In this document: positions 10,240 through 22,029 of the stretch, one piece after another
Layout: each line of letters starts with the position of its first letter
Position numbering within the stretch: the first letter of the stretch is position 1
Source: Limnanthes douglasii subsp. nivea
Taxonomy: Eukaryota; Streptophyta; Magnoliopsida; Brassicales; Limnanthaceae
Reading direction: 5' to 3'
DNA: 64,000 nt
NCBI GenBank assembly: GCA_036936605.1
Contig: JAUPFV010000002.1
Coordinates: forward strand, 320,370,893-320,434,892
Translations under genes and position numbers: made by a program
Notes under the pieces: generated by a model
What the model saw: only the letters and a program-made list of their open reading frames with translations
The model's database searches: none
Told to the model about the DNA's origin: nothing

Positions 10240-10790
10240 AATAACAAATAGAAGTGGCTTACGTACCATAAAAGAAGAATTGATATCTCTCAAGAAGATG
10301 AATACTTGGATTCATGTGAAGTAATCAAATGATGAGAAGTTGGTTGGGAGTAAATGGATATTCAAGCGGAATACATGTATTCATGTTGTTGAGTTACCCG
10401 GAAACGAGGTTAGATTCGTGGTTAAAGGTTTTATGCAAAATGAGTTGTTGGTTTTAGTGAAATATTTTGGTCGGTTATGAAACAAACGTCCATCACGGTT
10501 TTGTTGTCAATTGTTGCTAGATCTAATCTTTAGCTAAATAAAATGGATGTTATTACTGTCTTCCAGCATAATGAATTGGACGGGATAATTTACATATGCC
10601 AACTAAAGGGGTTTGGAGAATGGAAAAGAATAATGTGTGCTTGTTGAAAAGACCCCTCTATGGGCTAAAATAATCATCAATGCATCATAATAGAAGTTTT
10701 GATTATTTTATGAGATTTATTAAATATAGTAGTTGATCAGATCACATTTATTTGAGTGTGATAATTAGGAGTTGCGTTGGATTTCTTCGA
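10240..10790 (+). pseudogene. Copia reverse-transcriptase fragment
   Basis: Across several frames one reads the standard Copia RT start: SLKKMNTWIHV-like, LVGSKWIFKRN, RFVVKGFMQ, then DVITVF/HNELD and PKGFGE, and LLKRPLYGLK near 10640-10670. Many stops and frameshifts are present. No YVDD motif follows; the fragment fades out after 10700. No LTR can be tied to it. Confidence 0.7.
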
Positions 10791-11739
10791 GGGGGCAATT
10801 TAGACCAAAAATAAAAATCATTTTGACTCTGATGTGTGTTAGTTGTATCTTTACTTATAAAGCCTCATAATTAATGGTTAATAAGATTTTGTGCTTATGG
10901 TCTTCGAATATTATTCATGACCCGATCCGGTTAGCTCATGGACATAAAGTTAGACTATAAAGACACAAAAGAACAACATTTAAGAGGGTTAAGACTTTCT
11001 GTCTAAACATTAAATAAAACAGCTCAATTATCTCTCTACCTTCCACCTTAAATTTAATATATCACATAAACAGTTACCAACATACCCTTCATCTAAGTTT
11101 TATCATCACCATATTGGCGACCCTTGTGGGACCGGAAGATACCTGGATAACAATATCAAGAACCTAACATAATAATTTACCTTAGGAGTTCTTTGAGACA
11201 TTGATCAAGATATGCAAATAGATCCCGTTTTAGAAATGAGGAGGTCCAAATCGAAGAGGAGCATGTGAACATGTCTCATGTGAATTATGATACTGGTGAA
11301 AGTTCATGCACGAAGAGCGTGATCAATTACGAGAAGAAATTAAGGCATTGAGCGTCCAGAGATAGGTTGAAAATGATATAAGGGGAAATAATACGTCAGA
11401 TTATCCCAAATCTGACGAGCAAGATAATAATCCTCATCGTAATCCGAAGCAAGGTCCAAATAATCAGTCTTTCAAGTCCAACCAAGAATCCAAAAAGCAA
11501 CATTGTTCAAGTAGCTTGGAGTTTAGTGAGGGATCAAATACAAAATCTAAATCTGATCAAGTAGTGATCATTTTCATAGGTGGAAGAAAGGGAAGCTAGC
11601 TAAGAAATATTTGAAAAAGCATCATAGATCAAGTAAGCATGATTTTTAGGGAATAAAAAAGACGGAAATGGTAAAGGAAAAAATAAAAAATATTAGGGAA
11701 GGATGAAGGGGTCAACAGACCGTAGCATAGATCATTTGC

Positions 11740-12090
11740 TAAATGATCCATTTGTTTTGCAATCCGAATCTGGGATTTTTCCATTACTAATGAGGATTAG
11801 ATGTTTAGCCAAATATATACTTGGATGTAGTTGCCGTTGTCTTCGAAAACCCTCTCCGGACATCTACTTAGGCATGTTTTTTCAGAGGGAACCCGCCGTT
11901 TCTGCTCAACGAGTGCGCACAAGGTAAACCCTCACTATGACGCAATATCCTACAAAACAACGCTAGAAGGTAAACCACAAAGCTAACAGGCTTAGCCAAA
12001 AAACGTTTATAAATGGACTCGAACTCATGGCCTTTGGTCACAAGCATGCCTTACTCCACAAAATCGGCTACCTCGTTGGGGGCTAAAGAG
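11740..12090 (-). mobile_element. Candidate tRNA-derived SINE
   Basis: On the minus strand, a tRNA-like head starts near 12088. It has an A-box-like GGTAGCCGATTTTGTGG and, about 45 bases on, a B-box-like GAGTTCGAGTCC, preceded by GACCAAAGGCCAT, the usual plant SINE arrangement. The body holds GGGTTTACCTTGTGCGCAC and GGCGGGTTCCCTC, resembling plant SINE bodies. The 3' end and target duplication could not be fixed. It interrupts the gag region of Gypsy A. Confidence 0.5.
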
Positions 12091-12099
12091 AAATAAACA

Positions 12100-13000
12100 T
12101 TCTACTTAGGCGCTTTGACATTTTGAAAATGGAGAAATATGAAGGGACTCGGGACCCTGATAATCATCTCGACCAATTTAAGAATTTTATGATGAGCGAT
12201 AATGGTATGCTATTGTGCATATTTTTTTCTCAAACTTTAAAAGGTAGAGACTTGAAGTGATATAATTGATTACTCCAAGGATCCGTCAATAATTTCGACA
12301 TGTTTTGGATGAAATTTCGTAGGCAGTTTGTGGGAAGTTAAGAACTTAGTCAAAATGTAGATATGATAATCCATTCTTGGCAATATCCAAATGAATCTTT
12401 GAAAGATTACAAGTACCATTTTTTTTACACTAAAGTTGGGTTGGTAGGTTGCTTCAAGCAGGTGGCCATAAATTCACTCCAACAAGGGTTGTTAGCTTGC
12501 GATTTGGTCGTCACAATAACTCGAAAAAAGACAATGACCTGGGATGGCTTGTTAAACCAGGTCGGAAAGCAAATCAATGTAAAGGAAACCAAGAGATTGA
12601 TGCAGCCTAATCAGTATAGACCTACCCTTTCATATGCTCTCCCAAAAGCTAGTAGCCAGTCACAAGCTACAATTAGCAATCGACCGAGGAACCCCGGGGT
12701 AACAATCTAGGCCACGAGGGAATTAATGGGTCCAGCCTGGCTATTTTGCAGAACTAATTAAAAATATGGCTACCATTTATGATATGGCCAAGAATATCAT
12801 GAAATTCTAAAGGCATGCGCCTATTAAAACTCCAAGGGAAAATTAAAACACAAGATTTAACAAGTATCACAATGACGTGGGACATGACACCGAGGATTTT
12901 ATTTCTTTAAGACATGAGACACAATCGTTAATCGAGAACACAACATTAACTACTTTCGTTAAATCACAAATGGGGAATCGGAAACTGAGTAACAAAAACA
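12100..13000 (+). pseudogene. Gypsy A gag
   Basis: Read across frames: RRFDILKMEKYEGTRDPDNH, then LKGRDLK.Y, a gag core that continues in frame from 12363 (IIHSWQYPNESLKDYKYHF) to 12710. A C-terminal YHNDVGHDTEDF block lies near 12865, the degenerate zinc-knuckle-like motif of Tat-lineage gag. Stops and frameshifts break it. It would have formed the virus-like particle core. Confidence 0.75.
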
Positions 13001-13149
13001 ATCAATCACAAGTGGGACTCAGGCCGCATCACCAGTTGTAAGAAGGAAAAACACAAAAGCATCCCAACAAGAAAGTACGATAGAAACATTTCCAAATTGT
13101 GTCACTTTTTCAAATCATTAACCATTTTGGGATAACATACAATTATTGC

Positions 13150-14800
13150 ACTTTCGAGCTGTTCTAAGAAAATGCATGTGGTTAATTTGACCACGCAGTT
13201 GGAATGGAAAATATCTTCAAATCTATACTAAAACCATACTCCCTTCTTAGTATTTTATGAAGATGACTTAAAAAAATATCGTAGGCACACTTGAGGATAA
13301 TGTGGTAATAGAACATATATTGAGGGCACTGAAATCTGACGAATATTGATTCACATCGGTAGCTCAAGTAATATATTGTTTGTGTATACCTATAAATAAA
13401 TGAAGAACCTTTATGTCATACTCTGATCGAACATAACTATAATAGAGTTTACAAGAAACTCTGCTGATGTTATTGGGGAATTCGAAGGGGAGACTATCCT
13501 TGGTTTAGGACCATTTAAGAAAATGATGAGAGTATTGTTTGTAGTGGTAGATTGTCTGACCCCATATAATGCTACATTCGGTAGATCTTGTTATCAAGGA
13601 TGCATGTAGTTTCCTTAATGGTTCACCAATGTTTGAAATATGCAGTCAGAGGTCAAGTGGGCGTGGTTTGGAGTAGCAAAAAAGTAGTTATGTAATGTTA
13701 TGTCACTGCTCTTGCTCTAAAATCCTTGGAGAATGTGACAAACAAAAAATGAATAAAAATTACTTGATTCCTCTTTGAATCCAAGGAAAATAGACGATCC
13801 AATAGAGATTCATACTGCGGTTATCCTTGTTGAAGAGGTCAGTACACAGTTTAGCAAATGAGAAAAGTGTTAGAGTGTGAGCTACATTGCCATCAGAATT
13901 AAAAGAGAATTGTTATCTTTTTTATTTAACAATTGAGATGTATTGGTCTGGTGCAATAAATATGTGATTGATGTATCAGCTAGTGTCATTTGTAACAAGT
14001 TATTTGTGCGATCCGATGCGGGCCTAGTAAATCAAAGAATAAGAGGTTTTTACAAATAAAAATTTAAGGCAATTGTTAAAGGGGTAGACATATTAACCAA
14101 GGTAGGACATATTCGAGAATCTTAGTATCTACTATGGACAACAAATCTGGCATTTACAAGAGATAAGAATGGTAAATAGAAAATATGTATCCATTTCACA
14201 GATCTCACCATAGTATATCACAAGGATCCTTTCCCAGTTCCTCAAATAGATTAGGTAGTGGATTCTACGTCGGGAAATAAGTTGTTATCTTTTATAAATT
14301 CGTTTGCTTGGTACAATCAGATACAAATGGATTTGAATTACCAGGATCATACTATGTTTATCACTAACAGGGGCTCTGTTGTTACAAGGTAATGCCATTC
14401 GGCCTAAAGAATATTGGGGCTACTATCCAGCGTCTAGTGAATAAAGAATTTACTAGTCAAATTATGACGAATACAGAAGTTTACACTGATGACATGCTGG
14501 TTGAAAAGTCCAAAAGAGAAAGATTACTTACTAGACCTCAAAGAAACTTTCTCTAATTTGGAGGCCGTTAATCTAAAGTTGAATCCAGAAAGGTGTACAT
14601 TTAGAGTACGATCCGGAAACATTTTGAGGTACATTATTAATAAAAAAAGGGTCCAAGCTGACCCAACCCAACTAGATGCATTATTAAATATGAATCCTCA
14701 TCGGAGTACCAAAAAAGTTCAAGTGTTGACACAGAGATTGAAAGCCTTCGATTTATTTCAAGATCATCAGATAAATGTGCACAGATTTTCCAAGTATTGA
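13150..14800 (+). pseudogene. Gypsy A protease and reverse transcriptase
   Basis: The protease region (about 13170-13640) is recognised mainly by its alignment with the copy at 29758. RT begins near 14000 (SDAGLVNQRIRGFYK-like). It continues through HFTDLTIVYHKDPFPVPQID (about 14195-14250), NQIQMDL..QDHTMFITNRG, and a damaged YTDDMLVEKS near 14480-14510, where the usual YVDDM core is altered. The thumb lies in the frame at 14489-14800 (NLKLNPERCTFRVRSGN). Numerous stops are present. Confidence 0.75.
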
Positions 14801-14841
14801 GAAAAGTTAAAGAATTTAACTAGTCCCCAAATTGTGATAAG

Positions 14842-15330
14842 GTGTATCTTGAAATTCAGAGACATATTTATTTTCCTAAAAATTTATTCAAACTAGTCAT
14901 CAGAGAAAGACTGTACGTGTATCTAGCGATATTAGATTATGCTGTTAATGCAGTGTCAGTTTGGGAGGTCGAGAATTACCCTCACCCAGTTTATTACATT
15001 AGCAAGAGATTATTAGATGTTGAGAAAACCTACCTCAAGTTGGAAAAGTTATCCTTAGCCTTGGTAATAACATCCAGGAAAATAAGGTCCTATTTTCAAC
15101 CATATTCCATCACGGTTTGTACTTCTTTTTCACTTCAAAATGTATTGTAGAAACCAGATATATCGGTTTTGAATGACCATGTGGTCTGTGGAATTGGAGG
15201 AATATGACATAGATTTTTCTCCTCGAACAACGATCAAAGCTGAAGCTATAGGCCTTATGATGAATCTTTTATTAGCAAACATGGAATATTGTGGGTAATT
15301 CTAAAAGGTGGAGGATGTAGCATGATGATA
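14842..15330 (+). pseudogene. Gypsy A RNase H, interrupted
   Basis: The frame 14842-15147 has YVYLAILDYAVNAVSVWEVE, PVYYISKRLLDVEKTYLKLE and LALVITSRKIRSYFQP, the RT-associated RNase H. The frame ends at a stop and the remainder is degenerate. The domain resumes after the MITE at 16012 (CFGFKPSNNEE...Y). A stop preceding this block (TAG for Trp at about 14821) is shared with the copy at 31358. Confidence 0.75.
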
Positions 15331-16003
15331 AAAAGATAAGAAATTAAGTCCAAATATCGTTGCAGCGACGCGACGAGAGTTGCAGCGAGAGTTATTCTGT
15401 TTACCAATATTATTAATTAAATAATATATATTATAGTAAAAAGATAAGAAATTAAGTCCAAAAATCAATAAAATATTATAAAATCTGAACTTCGAATATT
15501 TTAAAACATTCAAATGCGATTATACATAAACAATACTCAAACTAAACATAAAAAAATCAAATATCATCATCAATTAAATTATCTTTCATCTCTTTGGTCT
15601 TTTGCCTCATATATACATCCAACATAAGAGGCAACGTCGGGCGGTGTTACATAAAGTTGAATGGTTTGAAAGTTACATAGGAGACAACCTCATATGATCG
15701 AGTCGAATGGTTTGAAAGTTGAATAGTAAGTGTTTGAGTTTATTTTACTTTATACATATAGTTTCAGTTCAATTGTAGTAGTTTAAGTAATTAAAATTAG
15801 CTTATAGACAATAAAAACAATAATAGATGTAGCCAGTGGAATAACGCTCGCAACGCAACGTGGCGCTACGCTACGCCTTTGTAATGTCGTCGTGGCGGGA
15901 ATTTTTCCGTTTGGACCGTTACATGACTCACTGTAACGATTTTTGAGCTTTACAAGCTGTCACGGGCTACGGTGGCGCCACAACGGAACTTTTTAATACT
16001 ATG
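15329..16003. mobile_element. hAT-like MITE, left end missing
   Basis: The right end reads CCACAACGGAACTTTTTAA then TACTATG, followed by GTTCCAAG (16004-16011). The other copy in this window (31916) keeps the left end, CATAGTTTTAAGCG, preceded by GTACCAAG. Together they define 8-bp duplications (7 of 8 identical) and short inverted ends (CATAGTWTTAA), consistent with hAT. Here the left TIR and about 130 bp are replaced by a 30-bp copy of internal sequence (15329-15358 duplicates 15438-15467). Confidence 0.65.
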
Positions 16004-16508
16004 GTTCCAAGTTATATGCTTTGGATTTAAGCCATCAAACAATGAAGAATAATACGAAACAACTATAGGAGGTTTAAGGCTTTCTTAAATATATGGTGTC
16101 AAAAGAATCCGATTGTTGAATGTTTTGCTACTGCTTGTACACCACATGTAGGGGAAATTCGGAACAAGCAAAGAACAATTAGGAAAGTATTTACAAGTGT
16201 TAAAAGAAATTTATACTTGCTTAAAATATGTAAAATATAAACATGTGCCAAAATCCGAAAATTTGATGGATGACTTCTTAGCTAGTGTTGCATATTCCGA
16301 AGCATACCCTTGGATTTTGGTACAAAAGTGCCATTCTATAATGATAAGGAAATAGAAATCCAAGGACTAAAATGTAAAGGAATAAAACTTGTTATGAAAT
16401 ATTGTATAATCAGAAGAGAGAATTAGAACTTTTTATTTTAGTCATGGACTAATGTGTAATTGAACCCTTTTTCTAATTGTTTTAGTTGAAGCTAAGTCTC
16501 TGCGCCTC

Positions 16509-16518
16509 TATATAAAGG
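16509..16518 (+). promoter_or_regulatory. TATA box of Gypsy C 5' LTR
   Basis: TATATAAAGG, about 150 bp upstream of the primer-site-like sequence, the usual place for the LTR promoter of plant Gypsy elements. Confidence 0.6.
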
Positions 16519-17309
16519 CAAAGGTTGATCTAATAAAAGGGTCGACTTTTTGAGATAGATCATTCTTGCCACTTAACTGTATCTCTCTAAAAGTTATTTC
16601 TCTCGCTACAATTTTACTTCTCTCAAGTTTACTTAGTCAATCCAAGTATTAACTCACCAAATTGGAGACTTTACTGGGGACCTGATCATTGATTAATTCC
16701 TTGTTCGAATTTTCTATTTTCTCCGTTTTGAATGTTACAAAACTCTAAATTTGACGATCAATCCAAGAAGTGAGAACGATCTATTAGTGTGATCGACTGT
16801 TGAAACATTGAAAAATAATATGCACGGGGCTGGTAATAAATAATAAGAATCTATTCCGGTTCCACAAACCCAATCAGATATATAAGTTCGAATGAACCAA
16901 CAAAAAAATGACACTGGAGATCAATATGATCGATCTTGCACAGCTCGCCAGGTTAGAAATGAACAGAAAAAGCGCGGTTGGAACTTGCTAAAGGATGCCA
17001 CACTTCTCGAAAAGACAAAAAAGATAAGCAAATGTATGTCACATCCAATGACGAATAAATATCGAGGATCTTCGAAAGTATAGAAAGATAAACCTCAAAA
17101 ATCTCGAAATGAATACAAGTCTTGGAGGGAAAGTGTACCTCGATGCTTGAGGGGGGCTAATTAGTATGAAGGAAATACACTGAGGCAATACAATGTTATG
17201 GATGATCAAAATTTGTACGTTGTGATGGAAAATAGAGGTGACAATCAATATGTTCAATGTGTTGATTAGTGAAATTATCCTTTGAAACTGAAATAAGATC
17301 TATCACTCT

Positions 17310-18230
17310 TCCGAAGCGCTTTGATATTTCAAAGGTTGAGAAATTCGATACGCGGACGATCACATCAAACATTTCAAAAATTACACGATGAATTTTGAGG
17401 GTAACGACAAGCTGGTGTGTTCGGCTTTCTCTCTAACTTTCAAAGGAACAACTTTAAAGTGGTATAACAGAATTTCAAGGGGGTCAATTTCAAATTTAGA
17501 GATTTTTACACTACTTTTTGAGAATAATTTGTTGGGAGCACAGAAATCAGAGAAAACGGGGATACAATAATTCAATGCAAGAAGACAGCTAAATAGTTTG
17601 TCTTAACCAAAGCGGGTGTAGATAATTGTGAGGAGTTGGTAGCAATGACAACCTTTCGATAAGGATTTCTACAAGGAGGTGTGGGAAACGAAACAACAAA
17701 ACAAAGAGCTTTAACTTTTAGAGCACTTATGGCTCAAGTAGAGGATCGTATCAAGGTGAAAGTGTCGACCACGGTTCGAGGAATAGTTGGAGTTGGTAAA
17801 AAACATTATGGTCAAGTGCCAAATAATTAGGGGAAATATTCGAATTCTACCCCACATGCTCGTCCGATGAACAATAATCTACCACCTCGAACTAGAGGAT
17901 ATTCAAACAAAATATCAAGGTACCAAGTTCATAGGCCGAGGCCCAATCAGTTGATAAGGCCTGAGTATTATGACGATCTAACTAAGAGTATTGCTACAAT
18001 CTTTGACAAAGCTAAAGGGTATATGAATTTCAGGAAGCCTGCTCCAATTAATAAGCATAAGTAGGAGCGAAACAACACGTTTTGCAGGTATCACAACGAT
18101 ATCGGACATGATACCGGGGATTGTATTGCATTGAAAAAGGAGGTACAAACTTTGATTGAAAATGAGATTTTGTTGACTTATGTAAAAGTGTAGAGAAATG
18201 CATCAAAGAATCCTATCGCATCGACTTCAC
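17310..18230 (+). pseudogene. Gypsy C gag
   Basis: KRFDISKVEKFDTRT leads into the frame 17388-17567, with FSLTFKGTTLKWYNRI and GSISNLEIFT, the retrotransposon gag core. After two frame changes, 17867-18061 gives a basic segment, then CRYHNDIGHDTGDC near 18085-18125, the Tat-type degenerate zinc knuckle. Several stops occur. Confidence 0.78.
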
Positions 18231-18399
18231 AACCAACGTATCCAAATTCACAGGCTGAAAGTTTGATGATTTTTGGATTCAAAGGTTGATAGTTTTGATG
18301 CATCATCAAAATACTTTGATGCATATCGATATCGGTTAATCTTAATCGCAGTAGAGGAACCAGTAAAGTGAGGACACGTTCAAAGCCGTTGAGAATATT

Positions 18400-18900
18400 T
18401 TGAATCCTTGGTTGGGGGGGGGGGATACTATGATTGGTAATACTGACAGTTCAAGACAAAGACACATAGTGAGTATAACAACTCAAATCGAGGGAAAGAT
18501 TACTACCCATCTGTATGGTAAGATGAATGTTCCCTTTATTCTTTTTTATGAAGATGATTTACAAGGTATTGCAAGACCATGTAAAGATACAATGGTTATT
18601 AGAGAAGAGATTGTTGGCGTTGAAATCCGATGCGCGGTGATAGACACAAGGAGCTCCGCGAACGTTCTTTTTCAAAGAACTTATTATAAAATGCGCAACC
18701 CTCATCGGATTTCCGATTATAGCGTACTATCATCGGACTGGGAAAGTAATTGGGGAATTTGAGGGAAAAAGTGAGTCTGGAAAAGACATCATTCAAGAAG
18801 AAGGTTCAAGTGCTTTGATGGTGGTAGACTGTCCAACAATCTACAATGCCATTTTTGGAAGATCTTGATTATCAAGGATGTACGACGATGTGTCAACAAT
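18400..18900 (+). pseudogene. Gypsy C protease
   Basis: The frame 18400-18759 contains FYEDDLQGIARP and then CAVIDTRSSANVLF, the aspartic-protease active-site region. The expected D-[TN]-G-S is D-T-R-S here, so the catalytic glycine is lost. A run of nine or more G at 18414-18422 lies near its start and may be a slippage site. Confidence 0.72.
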
Positions 18901-19070
18901 CCATCAATCTTTTAAGTATGTCGTCGAAGACCGAGTGACGATCATTCAAAGTGACCAAAAGGTTGCCAGAGAATGTTATGCCACTGCTCTTCGGATACGA
19001 GGATCTAGCAGTGGTGATAAAATGGTTGAATACTAGTCAATCAGGTTAACTTCGGACCTCAGGGAAGGGT

Positions 19071-19990
19071 TTGACGATCCGGGGAAACCTAGAGTCAATG
19101 ATAGTAAGTGAAGAAATAGAGAAATATGATTTCCTAGATGGAAGAGTATTTCGAATAAGAACCTTACTGACCCCAATTTTACGTCAACAGCTATTACAGT
19201 TTTTATCTCAAAATTTGGATGTTTTTGCTTGCAAAACAGAAGATGTAATAGAAGTTCCAGTCGAAGTAATTTTCCAAAGCCTAGCCATTAATCCGAAGGT
19301 GAAACCTGTTATATAAAAGATATAAGATTTTATTTTGAGAAAGCAAAAGCAATTGTTTCTGAAGTCGACTGTTTATCAAAGGTCGGACATATCAGGGAGT
19401 TACAATATCCTTTATGGACGAAAAACCAGGTAGTGGTTAAGAAGAAGAATGTGAAGTGGATAATGTGCGTCGATTTTACAGACTTGAATCGAGCATGTCC
19501 TAAAGACCCGTTTCCCGTTCCTCGAATATACTAGTTGATTGATTTTATTTCGAGAAATAAAATATTGACCTTTATGGATGCTTTTGCAGGATATAATCAA
19601 ATTCAGATGGATATAAAGGATCAATAAAGTACAATTTTCATCATAGACCGAGGCTTGCCCTGTTACAGGGTTATGCCTTTTGAATTAAAGAATGTTGGGG
19701 CTACATATCAAATATTAATGAAAAAGGCATTTGCTTTTCCGGTCGGACAGAACATGAAGGTGTATATCAATGACATGGTGGTCAAAAGCTTAACATATGA
19801 TGCACACTTGGAAGATTTAGAGGATAACCTTTTGAATTTAAGATCAATATAGCTAAAGTTGAATCTAGAAGAGTGAACATTTGGAGTTAGATTAAGGAAC
19901 TTTTGGGGTTATGTTATTAGTGAGAAGGGATATAAGGTGCCCCAGAACAGTTAAAAACTGTAGTATGAATAAAATATCCTCGAACTATCA
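19071..19990 (+). pseudogene. Gypsy C reverse transcriptase
   Basis: 19071-19313 encodes the connection before RT (DVFACKTEDVIEVP). The RT core then follows through shifted frames: MCVDFTDLNRACPKDPFPVP (about 19460-19520), AGYNQIQMD, and 19655-19849 with CYRVMPFELKNVGATYQ. The catalytic site reads YINDMVVKS, with Asn for the first Asp of the usual YVDDM. Stops interrupt the frame. Confidence 0.8.
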
Positions 19991-21608
19991 AAGAAGTGCA
20001 AATTTTGACAGGAAGGTTAACTGCTCTTAACAGATTCATTTCTAGATTTTCTCATAAATGTTTTCCTTTCTTTCAAGTGTTACAAAGACCAAAAAATATG
20101 AGTGAACTTCAGAGTGTGAAGTATCATTTTCAAGTATCAAAGATTTGTTATTATCAACGGAAATACTGTCTAAACCTCAAAGTGGAGAACAATGTTTTTT
20201 CTACGTTGTGGTATCTGATTTTGCAGTAACTACAGTATTGATAAGTGAAAACACAAGAATTTCAAGGCCAATATACTATGTCAGCAAGAGTTTAGTGGCA
20301 TCATAAAAGACGTATTAGAAGCTCAAAAAGTTGGTAGTTGCTACTAGTAAAATACGCCCCAATTTTCAAGCTCATACCATTGAAGTTCAAACTTTGTGAA
20401 AGGATGACAAAGTGGTCAATTGAATTGAGATATTTCGACATCACATTTTCACCTCAAACGACAATTAAAGCGCAAGCCCCGACATATTTTATTTTTGAGT
20501 TCCATTCAAGCAGATGGGATGAGGGAGTTAACAGAGATGTTTTGCCAACCAGTTTGATGTGGGTAATTCGAACTAATGGGGCTTCTAGTATTTTTTTATG
20601 CAGCTCTAGGGTTCAACTGATTGCTCCATCTGGAGAAACGATGCTTTAATCTATTAAATTTTGATTTCACGCATCAAATAATGAAACTAGGTATAAAGCT
20701 GCATTAGCTGGTTTGAGTCTTTTAAATATATGTAGTGAAAATCCAGTACGATTCGAGACAAGTTCTCAATTAGTAGAAAATCAAATTTCTAAAGTTTTGG
20801 AGGTGAAAAATGACCACTTAATTTGTATCTTCGAGAGCTTTAAAAACTGGTTCTTCTGTTTGATCATGTTGTTGTAGAGCATATAAGCAAAGGGATTAAT
20901 ACAGTTGGTGGTTCTTTGGAAACTGTAGCGTACAAAGATGAACGCTTGGATTTTATTACAGGAGAGTCCATCAATTTTAACTCATTTAGAGCAATTCGAG
21001 CATATTAGGGAAGTGTTCGTCACTCTAGACACAAACCGAGGAGAATGGAAAATTGATATTTTGAATTTTTTTATTAGTGGAGCGCTTCATGAATATGTTA
21101 AATTGGCTAAAAAATTATGAGGCAAAGAATTTGGCTATATAGTGCTAGATGGGATTTTGTATAAAAAAGCAGGAATCAGAAGAAGTTTTGTCAGAATTAC
21201 ATGATGGAAAAGGTTCTACACATTGCGGGTTCAAGGCATTGACTCGTTGAGTTTTATTGGGTCTCGATTATGAACAATGCAAAGAATCTAGTTCGAAAGT
21301 GTGATACTTGTCAAATTTTTTCAAATTCTATTCATAAATCAGAAGTTCCACTTATGTCCATTACTAAGGCCGTCCTATTTGATAGATAAGTAATAGATTT
21401 GGTGGGACCTTTACCGATGGCGTCTTGAGAATGACAAATGATAATTATTCCAGTGGACTATTATATGAAGTGATGGGAAGCTGAACCATTGTCTGGAATA
21501 AAAGCTATGGATTTGATTAACTTCATTGTGAACCGTATTTGTTGTCATTTTGGAGTACCTCAAAAAATTACTAAGATAACGATCCTTATTTTAATAACAA
21601 AGCAAAAC
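19990..21608 (+). pseudogene. Gypsy C RNase H and integrase (truncated)
   Basis: RNase H follows RT (TGRLTALNRFISRFSHK, then TKWSIELRYFDITFSPQTTIKAQA at 20404-20475). A second RNase-H-like block is at 20680-20780 (HASNNETRYKAALAGLSLL). The integrase zinc-binding region is near 21200-21320 (GSTHCGFKALTR, then CDTCQ). The core begins with DLVGPLPM (about 21398) and VDYY.K, and runs to a degenerate ITDNDPYFNN at 21575-21600, where it stops. Many stop codons. Confidence 0.75.
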
Positions 21609-21629
21609 ACATGGTGCTGCCAAATTAAT

Positions 21630-22025
21630 AACAAAGTTGGTCATAAATAAAGGGTTGCTTCTTTTAAAATTGTATCTTATCCCACATCTAAAGTTGGAAA
21701 AAGAGTTGCTGCCAAGCTGTTTATAAAACACATGGTGACTTTTTTTTAACAAATATATCTTTTTCAGTCCTATGACTTTTATCCCACATCTAAAATGTGG
21801 AAAAGAATTACTACCAAGCTATTTATAAACATATTGTGACTTTTTTAACAAGTATATCTTTTTTAGTCTTATGACTTTTATCCACATTTAAAATGTGGAA
21901 AATAATTGCTGCCAAACTTTCTATAAAAGACTTGGTGTCTTTTCAAAATAATTATATTTTTATTTGTCTTATCTCATATCTAAAATGAGAATATGAATTT
22001 CTACTAGGTGCCTATAAAAGTAGCC
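21630..22025 (+). repeat. Four tandem units (about 90-102 bp) with USE-like and TATA-like motifs
   Basis: Units start at 21679, 21781, 21880 and 21971 with ATCCCACATCT or variants, followed about 31 bases later by TTATAAA/CTATAAAA. In plants RTCCCACATCG (USE) plus TATA at this distance marks RNA-polymerase-II snRNA promoters. In units 2-4 the motif also forms a small hairpin (CCACAT...ATGTGG; CTCAT...ATGAG). No snRNA sequence was recognised downstream. Confidence 0.65.
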
Positions 22026-22029
22026 CAAC

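Larger units (their letters stand above)
11108..16330 (+). mobile_element. Decayed Ty3/Gypsy element A (Tat-like), with nested insertions
   Basis: A primer-site-like TTGGCGACCCTTGTGGGACC at 11113-11132 follows a possible 5' LTR tail (about 10800-11108, boundaries unclear). Then come gag (12100-13000), protease (13150-13640), RT (14000-14790) and RNase H (14842-15330, resuming at 16012-16300). It is interrupted by a SINE-like insert (about 11740-12090) and a hAT-like MITE (to 16003). There are dozens of stops and no integrase; the sequence passes into the LTR of the next Gypsy element near 16340. A second copy of its 3' half is at 29758-31915. Confidence 0.8.
16340..21608 (+). mobile_element. 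Decayed Ty3/Gypsy element C (Tat-like), 3' truncated
   Basis: A 5' LTR (about 16340-16655) with a TATA box (TATATAAAGG at 16509) is followed by an ATTGGAGACTTTACTGGGGA primer-site-like sequence (16660). Then come gag, protease, RT, RNase H and integrase in Gypsy order, ending abruptly inside the integrase core at about 21608. It is related to but distinct from Gypsy A. No 3' LTR is present. Confidence 0.8.

Noticed and set aside
18411..18423. G-run as a G-quadruplex or regulatory site
   Set aside because: A single homopolymer without spaced G tracts; more likely slippage in a decayed protease gene.
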